The notes under the pieces: model-generated
The model's database searches: none
What the model was told of the DNA's origin: nothing
Seen by the model: the letters and a program-made list of their open reading frames with translations, nothing else
Position numbers and translations under genes: made by a program
In this document: piece after piece, positions 51,601 through 62,275 of the stretch
Layout of the letters: every line of letters starts with the position of its first letter
Position numbering within the stretch: the stretch's first letter is position 1
Assembly: GCA_900088475.1 (NCBI GenBank)
Contig: FLMG01000355.1
Coordinates: forward strand, 259,048-323,047
Source: Hyphochytrium catenoides
Taxonomy: Eukaryota > Sar > Hyphochytriomycetes > Hyphochytriales > Hyphochytriaceae
Length of the DNA stretch: 64,000 nt
Direction of reading: 5' to 3'

Positions 51601-51847
51601 AGTCTATAACGACGAAGGGAAGACAGAGAGACCAGATAACCCGAGCGAGCAAGGGAGAGGACGTCAGAGAAGGAAGCGGAGTCGATCAGAAGACACAAGA
51701 AAAGAGGAGACTTCTGAAGAAAGCCTCTCTGCCGAACTGTTGCTTGCTCGCTTTACACGAGCCGTCTCTGAGCTTCAGTTTATGGGTATTGTCAGGCCCT
51801 TTGGGAAACAGGGAGATACCATGGAAAGGCTAGTTTATAAGAGCTGA
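48656..51847 (+). CDS. ORC3: Origin recognition complex subunit 3
   Basis: Two exons, 48656-51195 and 51463-51847. The donor is CTGCG|GTGAGG and the acceptor CTTTAG|GTGCG; phase 2 joins to an Arg codon. The product is 974 residues, longer than human ORC3 (711). The AAA+-like core, which lacks a Walker motif as expected for ORC3, is visible. About residues 140-200 have PLTLAYMPSLDLPGSASRS and YVVSLRL. About residues 355-420 have VCIVFEEVEAAETSLLTRLL and LPLHLIFSMT (the Walker-B-like strand region). The C-terminal winged helix has VIAYRLLVENGE, FTRAVSELQFMGIVRP and LVYKS, matching the ORC3 end. Extra length comes from acidic insertions near residues 270-305 and 525-545 and a Ser/Ala-rich linker near 705-770. 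ORC3 is part of the nuclear ORC that loads MCM helicases. Confidence 0.88.
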
Positions 51848-52060
51848 AAAGCGTTTAGGGAGTGAGCTGCAGCAAGAGTGGGTCAGGCTTAGTTAGAGCA
51901 AGCTAACCAGAGAGCCCCGCCATTGTTTTGGCCGATTGCCGCCTTGGAGCCAATGGCGCTTGCTCCTTCTCTCACTTCCTTCATCTGTCTGTCTCTATTG
52001 GCTCGTCCTCTCATTCAGTCACTTTTGCTCACTCCTGCAAGCGCCCATTGTCACGAATGC

Positions 52061-52687
52061 CTAGCTCTTAGGGTCGTAGGAGCAGGAGAAGGGAGGGCGG
52101 AACTCCGTCTCATGGACAAACTCCGATATAGTGCCATAGAGGCCAACGACCATACATACAGAAGAGACCACTATAATGGTGTAGCACAGCCATCTCTCCC
52201 CTTTCTTCATCTCTTCCTGGAGCATCCTCAGTGCGAAGAGGCAAGGGAGAACATACAGAGTGATTAGCCCAACAGTGGCGCCAATCAGCCCTGCCAGCGG
52301 CTCAGCGTAGGGAAGAATAAAAGCAGCGAGAAAGCTAGCAAAGATGGCACTACTAGTGATCCAGAACCAGGTCGTTCGAGCCTGAAGGAAGAGGGCGAGG
52401 CTCTTGACACTTCTTTGGCTCTTCGTCTTCTGTGCCACACTATGGGCCTCGGAGAGCAGCGATGACGAAGTGAAGAACCTATCAACAAGAACCTTTGTGA
52501 AGACGTAGATTTGTATGCCATAAGCCACAATGATGTGGAGAAGCATGAAAGAAGAGGCCCATTTCTGCACCTCGCCGGTCAGATTATATATGATTGGGTG
52601 CTGGACACTGTCCCCTAAATGGACGAAGAGTTAGGACTGGAGGCCCTGACGAGGGCGAGAAATCGAAGGTGGCAAGGAGATCGCTTG

Positions 52688-52727
<40 letters not shown>

Positions 52728-55014
52728 GAGAGAAGAGAGCGACAAAGAGAGAGAGAGAGAGAGAGTGTAGAAGAGGGAAACGAACTTAGTCCTTAGATCT
52801 GTGAAGTCGTGCAACGTACCGAAGAAGTAAAAGCCGGTGCTTGCCACAGTGAGGTAAAGCATGAGGAAGATCGAGTTCGAGGTGCAGGTAACCTTCAGAT
52901 AATTCTGTGGCTGCTTCATCTCGCACACAACTTGCACGATAATGTACTGTCCGGTGCTGAGAGAAAGAGAAAGAGGGAGAAGATGGGACACAAAGAAGAT
53001 GAGACGTCAGAAGATGAGACGACAAAGAGAGAGCAATGGCAGGGAAGATAAATAAGAGTGTCATGGAAGAGGAATCTCGGGGTAACGCCACGCCTCTCCC
53101 TCTTAAGGTGGGCGACCCTGGTGCTTGGGCTATGACAGCAGCGGAGGTTCACATGGATTTCGCTACAAACAGCCATCTATTGCTGCCATTGAGGAACTTC
53201 AACAGTGGACTCACGGTGAGAAGCGGATTGTGAGAACAATGAAAGAGATAGTCAAAAGCGCGAAGAGATGATAGCGCTAAATCACTTACAAGGCAAAGAC
53301 AATGTTCATCCATCCGGTTATCGCACGAGAGGAGTTATTTGCTTTAGGGTAGACAGCGCTCTCTTGGGCTAGAGGGAGAGAAGCCATCATAATGATAGCG
53401 GGGATGATGACACTGAGGACTCCGACGACAGTCAGGAAGAGCATTTCATAGAGAGAACGGTTCTGTGCTATTGGCAACATGATTATGATCATGATGAAGC
53501 CGCAGGTGTAGAAGCACAGATGGTTTACTAATGCATGGAGGACTTCCGCACCAAGGAGATGCATGAGAACCTGTAAGAGGGTCGGTAAGTCATCAGAGAC
53601 TTAGGTAGAAATGAGGGAGTGAGAGACAACAGTACTAGGAAGGCATAGATGTGCCCTTGCCTGGCTGAAGAGAAAAGTAGGATGAGCAGCAACGCCATTG
53701 ATAATGAACTGTTGGGAAAGGGACACAGAGCTATGAGCCAGATGGAAGGCTGGGTCAAGAAATGAAAAAAAGTTGAGGCAGGCAGGTTGATCGCAAATTC
53801 AAGCAGCTCTCTAGATGTAGCCTTTGCGGTCATACTTCTAAAGCGGATAGATAAAGAAAAGGATGGTCAATTGGCACGACTCAAGCCGTACAAAGGTTGG
53901 GACCAAGTTAGACCAGAGGAGAGAGGAAGGACTCACACAGACGCCGCAGATGAAAGTGTACAGCAGACCATCTACAATGATGCCTCCGATCCTCCCAAAG
54001 GCTAATGTAGACACATCGGACAGAGAAAGCCGTAAGAAGACGATAGCAATAGGATCGCGGAGCTCAAAGGGAGGGATCGAGGTTCAGGTCAAAGAGGTGA
54101 CGCGGGGAGGAGGTGCAAAGGATCACACTGTGTGAGTGGAGCAAGGAAGACGAAGCTGTGAAACAAACCTATAATTCCAATGTCCCTAAAGGAGTTGATC
54201 TCAGGATGCTTTATCTTCAAGCGGCCCAGCAGCGTGGTAGTATACGTGGCTCCAAGGGAGAGGAGAACAGTGCTACTGATTCCCACTCTATCAGAAGTAA
54301 GACGTCAGCAGGCAGCCAGAAAGCATACAAAGAACCACATGCAGAGCAAACACGAAGAAACAAGAGTGACTGCGCACAAAGACAGACGAAAGATAATAGA
54401 GAGGCAAGGATATAGTAGCTATATCAGCCCATCAAGCTCTATGGGACGAGGGAGAAAGTGAGCGGCAGGTGGGAGAGAGACAAGCACCGAGAGCGAGACA
54501 CAGGCTGGCGACATGATGGGAGTGGAAAGAAGTGGTATCGCCAGTAGTAAGGCCTAGAGGAGGCTCTATCTCGTACTAAGGCCTAGAGGAGGCTCTATCT
54601 CGAAATGGCAGCTAGATCGGCAAACGTATCCGAAAGGCCGCGGGAGGACAAAGTGATAGACAGAGTAGCAGATGTTTACAACGTAGATGCAAAAGCCAAA
54701 CGGAGACAGAGCCAAAGAGAGGCAGAGCCAGGAAGAGGCAGGTTGTCCCAAGTAAAATGGAGGCAAACAGGTGGTGACACGTACATCCAGCCCACACGGG
54801 CAAAGGCTGACGGGGAGCTAAGCACTCCCACTCCCAAGGCATTGGACAACACGACAATGACTCCAAAGAACCAGGAGAACTTGTGCAACCCCATAATGGT
54901 CACGTCCGTGCCCTTATAGAATAGCTTGCCAGGGACGCTGAGAGTTCGCCGCCGGACGGTTGACAATACGCTTTGTCGGATGGACGAACGTGAAGGAGCA
55001 CGGCTCGGCCGCAT
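52061..55014 (-). CDS. Amino acid/auxin permease (AAAP) family transporter, multi-exon
   Basis: Exons resolved from the 3' end: 52061-52614 (stop), 52820-52956, 53290-53570, 53937-54001, 54169 to about 54290. There is a first coding exon at about 54786-55014 (ATG at 55014), with one or two exons between about 54300 and 54700 unresolved. The joints are phase-consistent. AAAP marks are LSNALGVGVLSSPSAFARVGW in the first TM, KHPEINSFRDIG, and AFGRIGGIIVDGLLYTF. There is also FAFTGQYIIVQVVCEMKQPQNY (the conserved Q-x(6)-EM loop) followed by a TM with STGFYFFG. The last exon adds three or four TMs (GLIGATVGLITLYVLP). Such proteins are proton-coupled amino-acid carriers of the plasma or vacuolar membrane; the substrate is unknown. 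Its stop lies 213 bp from the convergent ORC3 stop. Confidence 0.8.
52686..52764. repeat. GA microsatellite inside a permease intron
   Basis: Two near-perfect GA tracts separated by a short spacer, within the intron between exons 52820-52956 and 52061-52614 of the minus-strand AAAP gene. On the transcript it reads as a CT tract close to the donor side of the intron. Confidence 0.9.
54548..54602. repeat. Tandem 29-bp direct repeat (two copies)
   Basis: Two identical 26-bp copies beginning TAAGGCCTAGAGG and ending CTATCTCG, with a 29-bp period, in the probable first-intron region of the permease gene. Perfect identity suggests a recent duplication. Confidence 0.85.
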
Positions 55015-56593
55015 TTCCTAGAAAAACCCCACTGGTGTTTAGACCAACGCCAAAGCTTCATTTGTCCTGGACTTTACTTAGTGCACCTACCGATGGTCTT
55101 GCATGGTTTGCTTCTGTCAGGTTGGGGTCAGGCAAGAGAGGAGACGAGGCGGACTCTACATCATTGTTCTCCATTAGAGCGCTTGAGTTTACGATGGCGT
55201 ACCGCAGCTCTACTGTCTAGCCGATGACCGTAGGACCGATTCCAGTTGCTCAAGGTCCGCCTATATGCTTACGGCAAGGCACACTGATGTTTTTCTGGGA
55301 TATCAGAGGTCAGGATAGTGCAGCTTATAAACTCTTCTAAAGGTGTCTAAAAGCGCGCAGGCCTAGCGGGAGACTCCATGGTGTCAACCTATGAGTCCAT
55401 TCAGTGCCTCGTTATCGCCAGCCTGTGGACTCCATTTCCCATCCCCTTCCAGCCTTGCAAGCATCTAGCGATCTCTTGATGCCTGAGCAGTCCTCCATGG
55501 AGCTCTGAAGCCACCGCTCCCTTGGCGCTCATCATCCTGTTGATGGACAGTGCCTCGAAGATCGAAGAAGTATCAGCATCTCCTTCCCAACATAGCATGC
55601 CATCCTGGCTTCTCTAGCCGTTAGCGGTAACGGACGACGGTTCGATTGAGAGATCCAAATCCTGGAGGAGCTTTGAGAGAAGTGGGGACTCGATGTAGTA
55701 GTAAGCACTGTTTGCACAAGAACCCTGGAGCCAGCATGTTGACACACTGTATTAAGGGGCTACCCGATGGCCGTTAGCGGCTACCTAATGGCCGTTAGCG
55801 GCTACAGCTCAAGGGTAGGCCATGCTAATAAATGACGAGGTTTCCTTTTGGCCAGGCAGGGCGGGCGGGGCTGTGGGCTGGATATCCAGAGTCCGAAGAG
55901 CGTCGTCCAACCTCATCAGCCGCGGTCCGCTCCATGCTTGCGCTGGATGGCTGGCTCTCTGAGTCCAAAGAGTTGCTGATCAACAGCCTCAGTCATGTCT
56001 TGACCCATAGAAGCAAGGGGCTTTATCCAGGGGTAGACAATAGTCGTTCTACTGGTTCGTTCTTAGGCCGGTGAGGGGCTGTGTATCTTTCAGACGATGG
56101 TGACATCAACCTCCTGTTGTGCTTGCTGGTCGCCAGTCCAGTGCTGCCTCGCTGTTTGCTTCTTTTGGTTGATTTCCCTCATCCATTCAGCTTCCCACCT
56201 TATAAATCACAAGGGCAGAATCTTGGGATTGCGAGGATGCGCTGCTGCCTTGCTAGGGCCTTCCTAGTTGGACACGCTGAACCTAAAGAATAATGATAAG
56301 AGATGGGATCAGTAGCGCTCTTTCTCCTTGTTACAAGACGATGTGTCTTCCTCTCTTCTTACCTGCATTACGGTTGAAGATCACTTGCCGCTTGTGAAAG
56401 GCAGAAGTACTCACGGTCCGTCAGCGTTAGTCAGCAAGTTTCTCTCTTCCGGTGAGAGGGAGGAGTAGAAGTTATAGGTCACAATTAATCTCCTCGGCAG
56501 CTATATAATATCCTTTCACCGAGTCTTTGAGCTTTTAGCCAGTGCCAGCCAGAGCTTGTTGTTGGTGGTGGCAAAGAGGCAAAGCTTGACAGC
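55015..56593. other. Divergent intergenic region with short tandem repeat
   Basis: About 1.6 kb between the divergent permease (-) and GH17 (+) genes, holding both promoters. It includes a 24-bp tandem repeat at 55759-55804. Open frames are under 90 codons and unsupported. Confidence 0.5.
55759..55804. repeat. Tandem 24-bp repeat (two copies)
   Basis: Two copies of a unit containing ATGGCCGTTAGCGGCTAC. A degenerate relative, GCCGTTAGCGGTAAC, lies about 140 bp upstream near 55617. Confidence 0.8.
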
Positions 56594-58987
56594 ATGAAGA
56601 TCACGCTCTTCGCTCGGGTCTTCCCTTTTCTGGCTCTTGCACTGCCAACTTCCATTTTCTTTGCCGGTGAAGTTCATGGCGCTGTGGGACCATGGGGCAG
56701 CAATAAAATCTGGGGTCTTAACTACGACCCGCAACTACGACCAGGCGACGGGGTTCACGATTGCGGCTACAATGAGCAATCAATAGAGTCCGATCTGTGG
56801 AAGATTAAAGCTGTGACTGGCCGCTTCCGTACTTATAGTTTACTCGGATGCGATGTGGGCCGAATATACCTGGAGAAGGCAGATAAAGTGGGGCTGAAGG
56901 TCTGGCTGGGAATGTGGGTTGGCAAAGACAACGGTGCACACATTAGGCGCGAGATTGCTGAGCTCTCTAGATTGCTTTCGGATCCAAGGCTACGGGACAT
57001 CTATTCAAGAACTGTTGAGGGTGTCATCGTTGGATCCGAGGTCCTATTCCGGGAAGACGCTACGCCAGAGCAGGTAAGGGCTATCTTCAGTAGGTGCTAC
57101 AGCGCAAACTCGCCTCCAGAAGAGGAGGAATCAAGAAACAGAGAAAGAGCAAGGCCAGAAAAGGGACAAAGGCCAACTATCCATGCCAGGAGAGAAAGAG
57201 ACCGGCAACAGCTGCTAAGGTGCCTGATATCTGACACTCTAATTACCCTTCCGCAGCTGACGCAGTATGTTAAGGAGTTGAGGGCCGTGGCGCGGGAGAA
57301 GGGGGTCTCTGTCACTGTGGCCAACGCTGATGTCATAACCACGGACAGCGTCATCCAAGCGGTGTGTATGAGTCTAATACTCTGCTGCCTAGCTTGTTAC
57401 TCTCCTTGCCGCTGGTCTTCTGAGCCTCATATTTATTGGCTTGAGGCTAAATGTCTGAGAGACGCTCATTGTTTTCTAACGTTCTGGTGCTCTATAGGTT
57501 GATGTCGTGATGCAGAACAACTTCCCATTTTGGGCAGGCTATAGCATTGACGGGGCTGTAGAGTCTCTCCCCACCCTCATCCGGGAAACAAGGGAGAGAG
57601 CTCAGAGGTACGGGAAGACCTACATCATCGGTGAGACTGGCTGGCCATCTCGTGGCAATCCCATGAAGCCTTCCACACCTGGCAATAAGCCCGGCATGGC
57701 TTCCCAGAATGTAAGAGATCATCTTCATGGTTTTCAGCATGAGGTATTGCCGTCAATCCGTCCACAGCACTAAGCCAAGGCCTTGCTCATTCCTTTCGCA
57801 GCGGTACCTGAATGAGTTAACCTGCCTCCTCAACCAGAAACAGATTCCTTTTCTCTACTTCCAGGCCTTCGACATGGCTTTTGATAAGACCAACAATCCT
57901 AGTAAGTGGACATACGAAGGGAGACCACAAGATGAAGTATAATTAACTAGCTCCTTAACCCTCCTCAAATATAGATGGAATCGGAGTGGATCAGCACTGG
58001 GGCATCTACAATGCTCAGCGGACTGCCATGAACTCCTGGATCCAGATTCCTACCACGTGCGCCACACGCACACCCGCTCCAGCATGCACAATAGAGGATG
58101 GTTATGACTACATTGGGAACGATCTTGCGGAGGTTCCAGGAGGCAGCGCCGAAGTTTGTTGCGGCCTTTGCCAGGCCAGGCAGGGCTGCGAGGCCTTTGT
58201 TTGGTCCACCTACAATTCCGGCACGTGCTTTTTGAAGTCGGCAGCCGTAGAGCCCCCTGCGGACAAACCCTTCAACTACATGCTTCGAAGGGGAAAGATC
58301 TCTGCTCGATGCCCTCCATTGGAGGATAACCTAGACATTGTCGGGGGCGATGTAGGCAGTGTAAACGGAGTGAAAGATGCTGCAGAATGCTGCGCGCATT
58401 GCAACCGTTTCGCGGGATGCAAGGTCTTTACCTGGAGTGATTTCGAGGGCGGGACCTGTTGGTTGAAGAGTGGAAGGGGACAGACAGCGTTCAAGGCTGG
58501 AGTGAAGTCAGGTGGCCGAGTGCTCTCACCTTCTGCTGGTGTCTGCAACAGTGCAGTGAAGCCGCTTGCTGGTGACTTTTCTGGCAATGATGTTGGCAGC
58601 GCCAAGAGCTCCTCGGCAGAAGGCTGCTGCGCTGTCTGTACTAGCCGCAGTGACTGCTTCGCTTACACCTGGACAAGCTATGAGGGTGGGACGTGCTGGC
58701 TGAAAAGCGCACCTACGCTAACGCGACAGAACCCCTCAGGTGGTGCACTGTCCGCTCCTGTGTGCCCTGGAGGTGTGGAGGAGGGTGTGGACTTTGTAGG
58801 CCAAGATATTGGGTCTCGGGGTGGAGTGCCTGTGGCAGAGTACTGCTGCGGGTTGTGCAATAAGACGCCCGGATGCAGGGCCTTTACCTGGTTGTCTGGG
58901 TACCAGGGCGGGACCTGCTTCTTTAAGTCCGGCGCTAGCCAACGGGCAGCCAACGCTCAGTGCCGCTCTGCTGTAGTGAAAAGATAG
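56594..58987 (+). CDS. Secreted GH17 beta-1,3-glucanase with four PAN/Apple-like repeats
   Basis: Five phase-perfect exons: 56594-57073, 57257-57361, 57498-57710, 57802-57901, 57975-58987 (636 residues). A signal peptide covers about residues 1-29 (hydrophobic core LALALPTSIFFA). The GH17 domain spans about 36-325: IWGLNYDP, RTYSLLGCD, VIVGSE with acid/base E149, GETGWPS with nucleophile E241, and a terminal GVDQHWGIY. It cleaves or transglycosylates beta-1,3-glucan in the wall or matrix and most resembles the fungal Bgl2/EglC type. Residues about 340-634 contain four repeats of about 70 residues. Each has a G-x-D-(I/V/L)-G-type start, CC-x(2)-C, C-x-(A/V)-(F/Y)-x-W and GTC-(W/F)-x-KS, like PAN/Apple (PAN_4) modules that bind carbohydrate. 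All repeats lie in one exon. Confidence 0.93.
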
Positions 58988-59685
58988 AGCCCCGCTTACT
59001 TGCCTAATGTGAGTGAAGATGGAACAGCGAGGGCCAATGCTGGGTCATGGCTCCCAGCTACTGACCGTGCTCTGCTCACCTCGCATTTTGAAGATAAGAT
59101 TGAGTATTAATAAAGTTTGCAAAGATATAGCTTGCGTTCAAGAAAGGGAGAAGGTGTCTAACAAACGGAAAACCTAAGTAAGGGCCCGGATCTAGCCTTA
59201 CTAAGTCATTGTCAGATGATCTCAGCAGAGGTCAACGGCTGGCCTTGGAAGGAACCTTGATCGAATCACCAGGTTGATGAAAATAGGTTTATGAGTATCT
59301 TCTTCTGAAGGGCCGGCCAGACACCATGGACGCCTAAGTTGCCGCCGCTGCTCATTGATGGCCCTTCGTGCTCAGGTATCGCTCTGCCCTTACGACTGCC
59401 TTAGCCATTTATGGTATCCTGTGCCTCTTTAGCTTGATTTTCCTTGGCCAGATAATGAAGAACGCTCTTCGCTAAGCTTTTTCTCTTCCCAGGGCGAAGC
59501 TTTTCACTTGCATGGAGGTTAATCCTGGACTGGAGTCCCGTCCGCTAGATCGCCAGTGATTTGTAACAGAGCTTCGAGTTCTCTTTATTTGAGCTTATAT
59601 CGCCTTTTCTTAGACTTCGTCGACCTCTGCTAGCTAAGGCCAAAGGAACCGATATCAGCGCTCTAGAAGCTACAGAACATGGATC
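58988..59685. other. Convergent intergenic region
   Basis: About 0.7 kb between the GH17 gene (+) and the transposase-derived gene (-). AATAAA-like sequence near 59108-59113 could be the GH17 polyadenylation signal. I saw no obvious terminal inverted repeat for the transposase here. Confidence 0.5.
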
Positions 59686-61476
59686 TTAGGTCTCCTCACG
59701 CTCCTCAATCTGCCTCCAAGCACGGACAAAGGAAGTATTAATCAGGTGACGCGTATCGAACGCAAAACTCTCGCTTTGCTTGTGATAGGTCACACTCTCC
59801 GCATACGCAGCGCCGAGGACATTGATGAGATTCTTATCTTTGTCTGCGCAGTCATTATCACAGGAATGCTGGAAATAGACCCACACATCTCTCTCACAAA
59901 GATACTGGGCAAACTCCTCCGACACATACGGACAATGGCCGTCTAAGAAGAGGAATATGGGCGTTTTCTGACCGCAAGAGGGCTGCCTCTGAAGCTGCTT
60001 GACAATATGCTTGGCGAGAAAGAGGTCTGCCAGTTCTTCTGGGTGATCGTCATCAGTGGAATAGGAGTGGTGCACCTCGTAACTGTCTGACAAACCCTTT
60101 CTCAAGGCAGTGGTGGTATCGTCTTCGTGTTCAGTCAGATGGTGCACGATGAACGGTGTGATGGGAGTCTGGCCTTCACCAGAGCTGAGGATATGGACAC
60201 TGGCCCATTGCGAAGCCATCGCTTTGCCTTTCATAGTTTTGAAAGGCTGGTTTCTGTCTTCCTTCTGGCAATACACTTGGCAACACGCCCCTTCTGTGTC
60301 TAAAGCAAACTCCCTCCAGTGAAGGATTTGATTGGTTTGGATGTGCCGCTGTACTACCTTGGCCAGCTCTCCACTATTTCTTAGAGTGTTCGCGATGTTA
60401 TGCGCCGTTATCTCAAGATACCTTGGTAGACCATTCATGGGGCTGAATGGCTCTCGATATGCTGGCTTCTCATGCGTTCTAGATGCGAGTTGCCTTAGCC
60501 TAAACTTCAGGAGGTCCAGCTCTCTCTTATCCTGTCTCTCACGCCATCTATAGAACTGCTGGCTGTTTCCCATTCCAACATACTCTTCCAAAGGGTCGCC
60601 CTCCTCCTCCTCTAGCGACCAAAGGGCATCCAACGGGGCTCTTTTCAGAAGTGCTCGGAGCCCTTCACGCACGTCGTCAGCCCCATAGAGCAACAGTGCA
60701 GCTATGAACATCTGCTCTTTGTTCGGAAAGGTCGTGAGTCGGCCAAAGAATAGTTCCTGCCTTATCGCGGCGAGTTTGGCTGCTAGAGTCTCCTTTCCAG
60801 TGGCTCCTTGCATCCTTCCATCCTCAAAGTCTTCTTTGATCTTCTTCCAGCATTGCTGCCGGCTCCTCACTTGCCTTAGGTAAATCTCAAAGCCCTCATC
60901 GTCCACGGATGACTCTTCAGAATCACATAAAAGGTTGCGACTGTCCTTCGACGCTGAAGAAGTTTGTGACATCTTCCTGTTATTACGTGGAGCTGAAGGC
61001 TTAGTCTTCTTCTTCCGGCGGCCAGGATGAGGGATCTTCAATCTTCTTACAGCTTTAGCGATATCGCCCAAAGACGCCTTTCTAGGGTTCGGTAGGTCCA
61101 GGAGCTCCATATACCGCCGGAGTGTCCTCCCAGGAATGTGGTATTGCTCCTCTACCTGTTTCTGGGTCAAATGACCCTGGCAGTGGAGTCGAAGAGCTCT
61201 CTTTACCGTGGCATCAGTGTAACTGCGCTTTGGTCCAATTTTCAAGAGCTTACGCAGCTCTCGACGGAGGGAGGTCTCGCTATAGAAGTTCTTGAATCTT
61301 CTCAAGTATGGCTGTACTGCCTCCTCCTGAACATCAAGGTTGTGGAGAGCATCAGTTTGTGGCACCTTATGGATTATGATGCTGAGGACAGCTTGCATTA
61401 GCTGCTCCCTTGAGGCTCTCTCCTTGGCGGACTTTGGCGGAGCCAGCTCGAGCATGCTGTTACTCTTAGACGCCAT
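59686..61476 (-). CDS. Pogo/Tc1-like (DDE_1) transposase-derived protein
   Basis: A 596-residue intronless frame. The ATG at 61476 is chosen. Residues about 90-150 form an HTH DNA-binding region (TVKRALRLHCQGHLTQKQVEEQY, HIPGRTLRRYM) of the pogo/Psq or Tc1 kind. A basic linker PGRRKKKTKP follows. The DDE-like core includes FALDTEGACCQVY (first Asp position), a strand block ASVHILSSGEGQTPITPFIV, and PIFLFLDGHCPYVSEEF (second Asp). The usual third-acid block (HTSHLLQPLD in pogo) is replaced by FQHSCDNDCADKDKNLINVL, so catalytic competence is uncertain. The open frame is intact over nearly 1.8 kb, so it is either a young element copy or a retained, domesticated gene. Flanking terminal inverted repeats were not found by eye. 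Confidence 0.72.
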   Translation of the reverse strand: MASKSNSMLELAPPKSAKERASREQLMQAVLSIIIHKVPQTDALHNLDVQEEAVQPYLRRFKNFYSETSLRRELRKLLKIGPKRSYTDATVKRALRLHCQGHLTQKQVEEQYHIPGRTLRRYMELLDLPNPRKASLGDIAKAVRRLKIPHPGRRKKKTKPSAPRNNRKMSQTSSASKDSRNLLCDSEESSVDDEGFEIYLRQVRSRQQCWKKIKEDFEDGRMQGATGKETLAAKLAAIRQELFFGRLTTFPNKEQMFIAALLLYGADDVREGLRALLKRAPLDALWSLEEEEGDPLEEYVGMGNSQQFYRWRERQDKRELDLLKFRLRQLASRTHEKPAYREPFSPMNGLPRYLEITAHNIANTLRNSGELAKVVQRHIQTNQILHWREFALDTEGACCQVYCQKEDRNQPFKTMKGKAMASQWASVHILSSGEGQTPITPFIVHHLTEHEDDTTTALRKGLSDSYEVHHSYSTDDDHPEELADLFLAKHIVKQLQRQPSCGQKTPIFLFLDGHCPYVSEEFAQYLCERDVWVYFQHSCDNDCADKDKNLINVLGAAYAESVTYHKQSESFAFDTRHLINTSFVRAWRQIEEREET

Positions 61477-61529
61477 GCTGTTGAATTCCAAGCTCTATAC
61501 AATGCTGTTGGCCTCGAAGCTCTATACAC
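61466..61529. repeat. Degenerate direct repeat upstream of transposase gene
   Basis: Two related copies of ATGCTGTTG-x(6-7)-AAGCTCTATACA about 30 bp apart at the 5' end of the transposase-derived gene. They may be subterminal repeats of the element. Confidence 0.5.
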
Positions 61530-62275
61530 TTTCTGGTCTAGACAGTGCGCTGAAGTTAGTCTGGAGCTTCACTCGTGCTCTCGGGAGAAAGCGCTGTCAG
61601 AGCGGCGCTTCCAGAAGTCGCTTCTCATCCGTTTTTGAGGGAACTAACTCCGCCCCGCGCGCCCCCACAGTGAAGGAAAGGGTATGACGTCTGAGGAGCT
61701 TCGTAGCGGAGTATTGATTTCAAAGTCTCCATGGAGTTCTGATGTTCGCAACACGAGTTCTGATGTTCGCACTTTGACAGCTCATTCAGAATACTGAAAG
61801 GGCTATTTCTGCATAAAGTGCATCTTGGCACACTCAGTTTCTGATAAGAACCATACACTATATTATGAATATAATGAGCTCACTAGTTTGTTATTCCGTA
61901 TGGGAATAGGCGAGCTACTCATTATACTGAAAAGGGAAATAAGAAAGGAGCCGAGGAGACAACTGAAACAAACGGCAAGCGAACAACATCGGACGCACTT
62001 TGAGGTTTGATGAGAGCGCTAATTGCTGTTGAGCTCCATCCTCCGAGCTGGAGCTTCACATTCCCCTTGACAGAGCTTTTTGCAGCTCCTCAGACACTGA
62101 TATCTGTCTTTCTACTGGAGCCAGAGGATGGCATGTCAGGCCAGCAGCGGCACTCAAGCTCTCATGAACATCGTCTTCCTTGCTGATTAGCTAGTCCACA
62201 TGGACTCCGCATAACTCTCTCCACCACCTGTAGATTAGGGGAATTCCAACGTCACAGATCACCCCTTATTAAACA
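61477..62275. other. Divergent intergenic region
   Basis: About 0.8 kb between the transposase-derived gene (-) and the cyclophilin gene (+). It contains the direct repeats at 61466-61529 and 61735-61772 and an AT-rich patch near 61855-61900. No gene is supported. Confidence 0.5.
61735..61772. repeat. Tandem GAGTTCTGATGTTCGCA repeat (two copies)
   Basis: Two perfect 17-bp copies separated by 4 bp (ACAC), about 260 bp upstream of the transposase start. Confidence 0.8.

Noticed and set aside
53036-53233. Plus and minus frames inside the permease locus considered as an extra exon
   Set aside because: Exons 53290-53570 and 52820-52956 join directly in phase to give the conserved FAFTGQYI motif, so this stretch is intron.
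55617-55660. GGTTCGATT resembling a tRNA T-loop
   Set aside because: I could not fold a cloverleaf with matching acceptor and anticodon arms around it.
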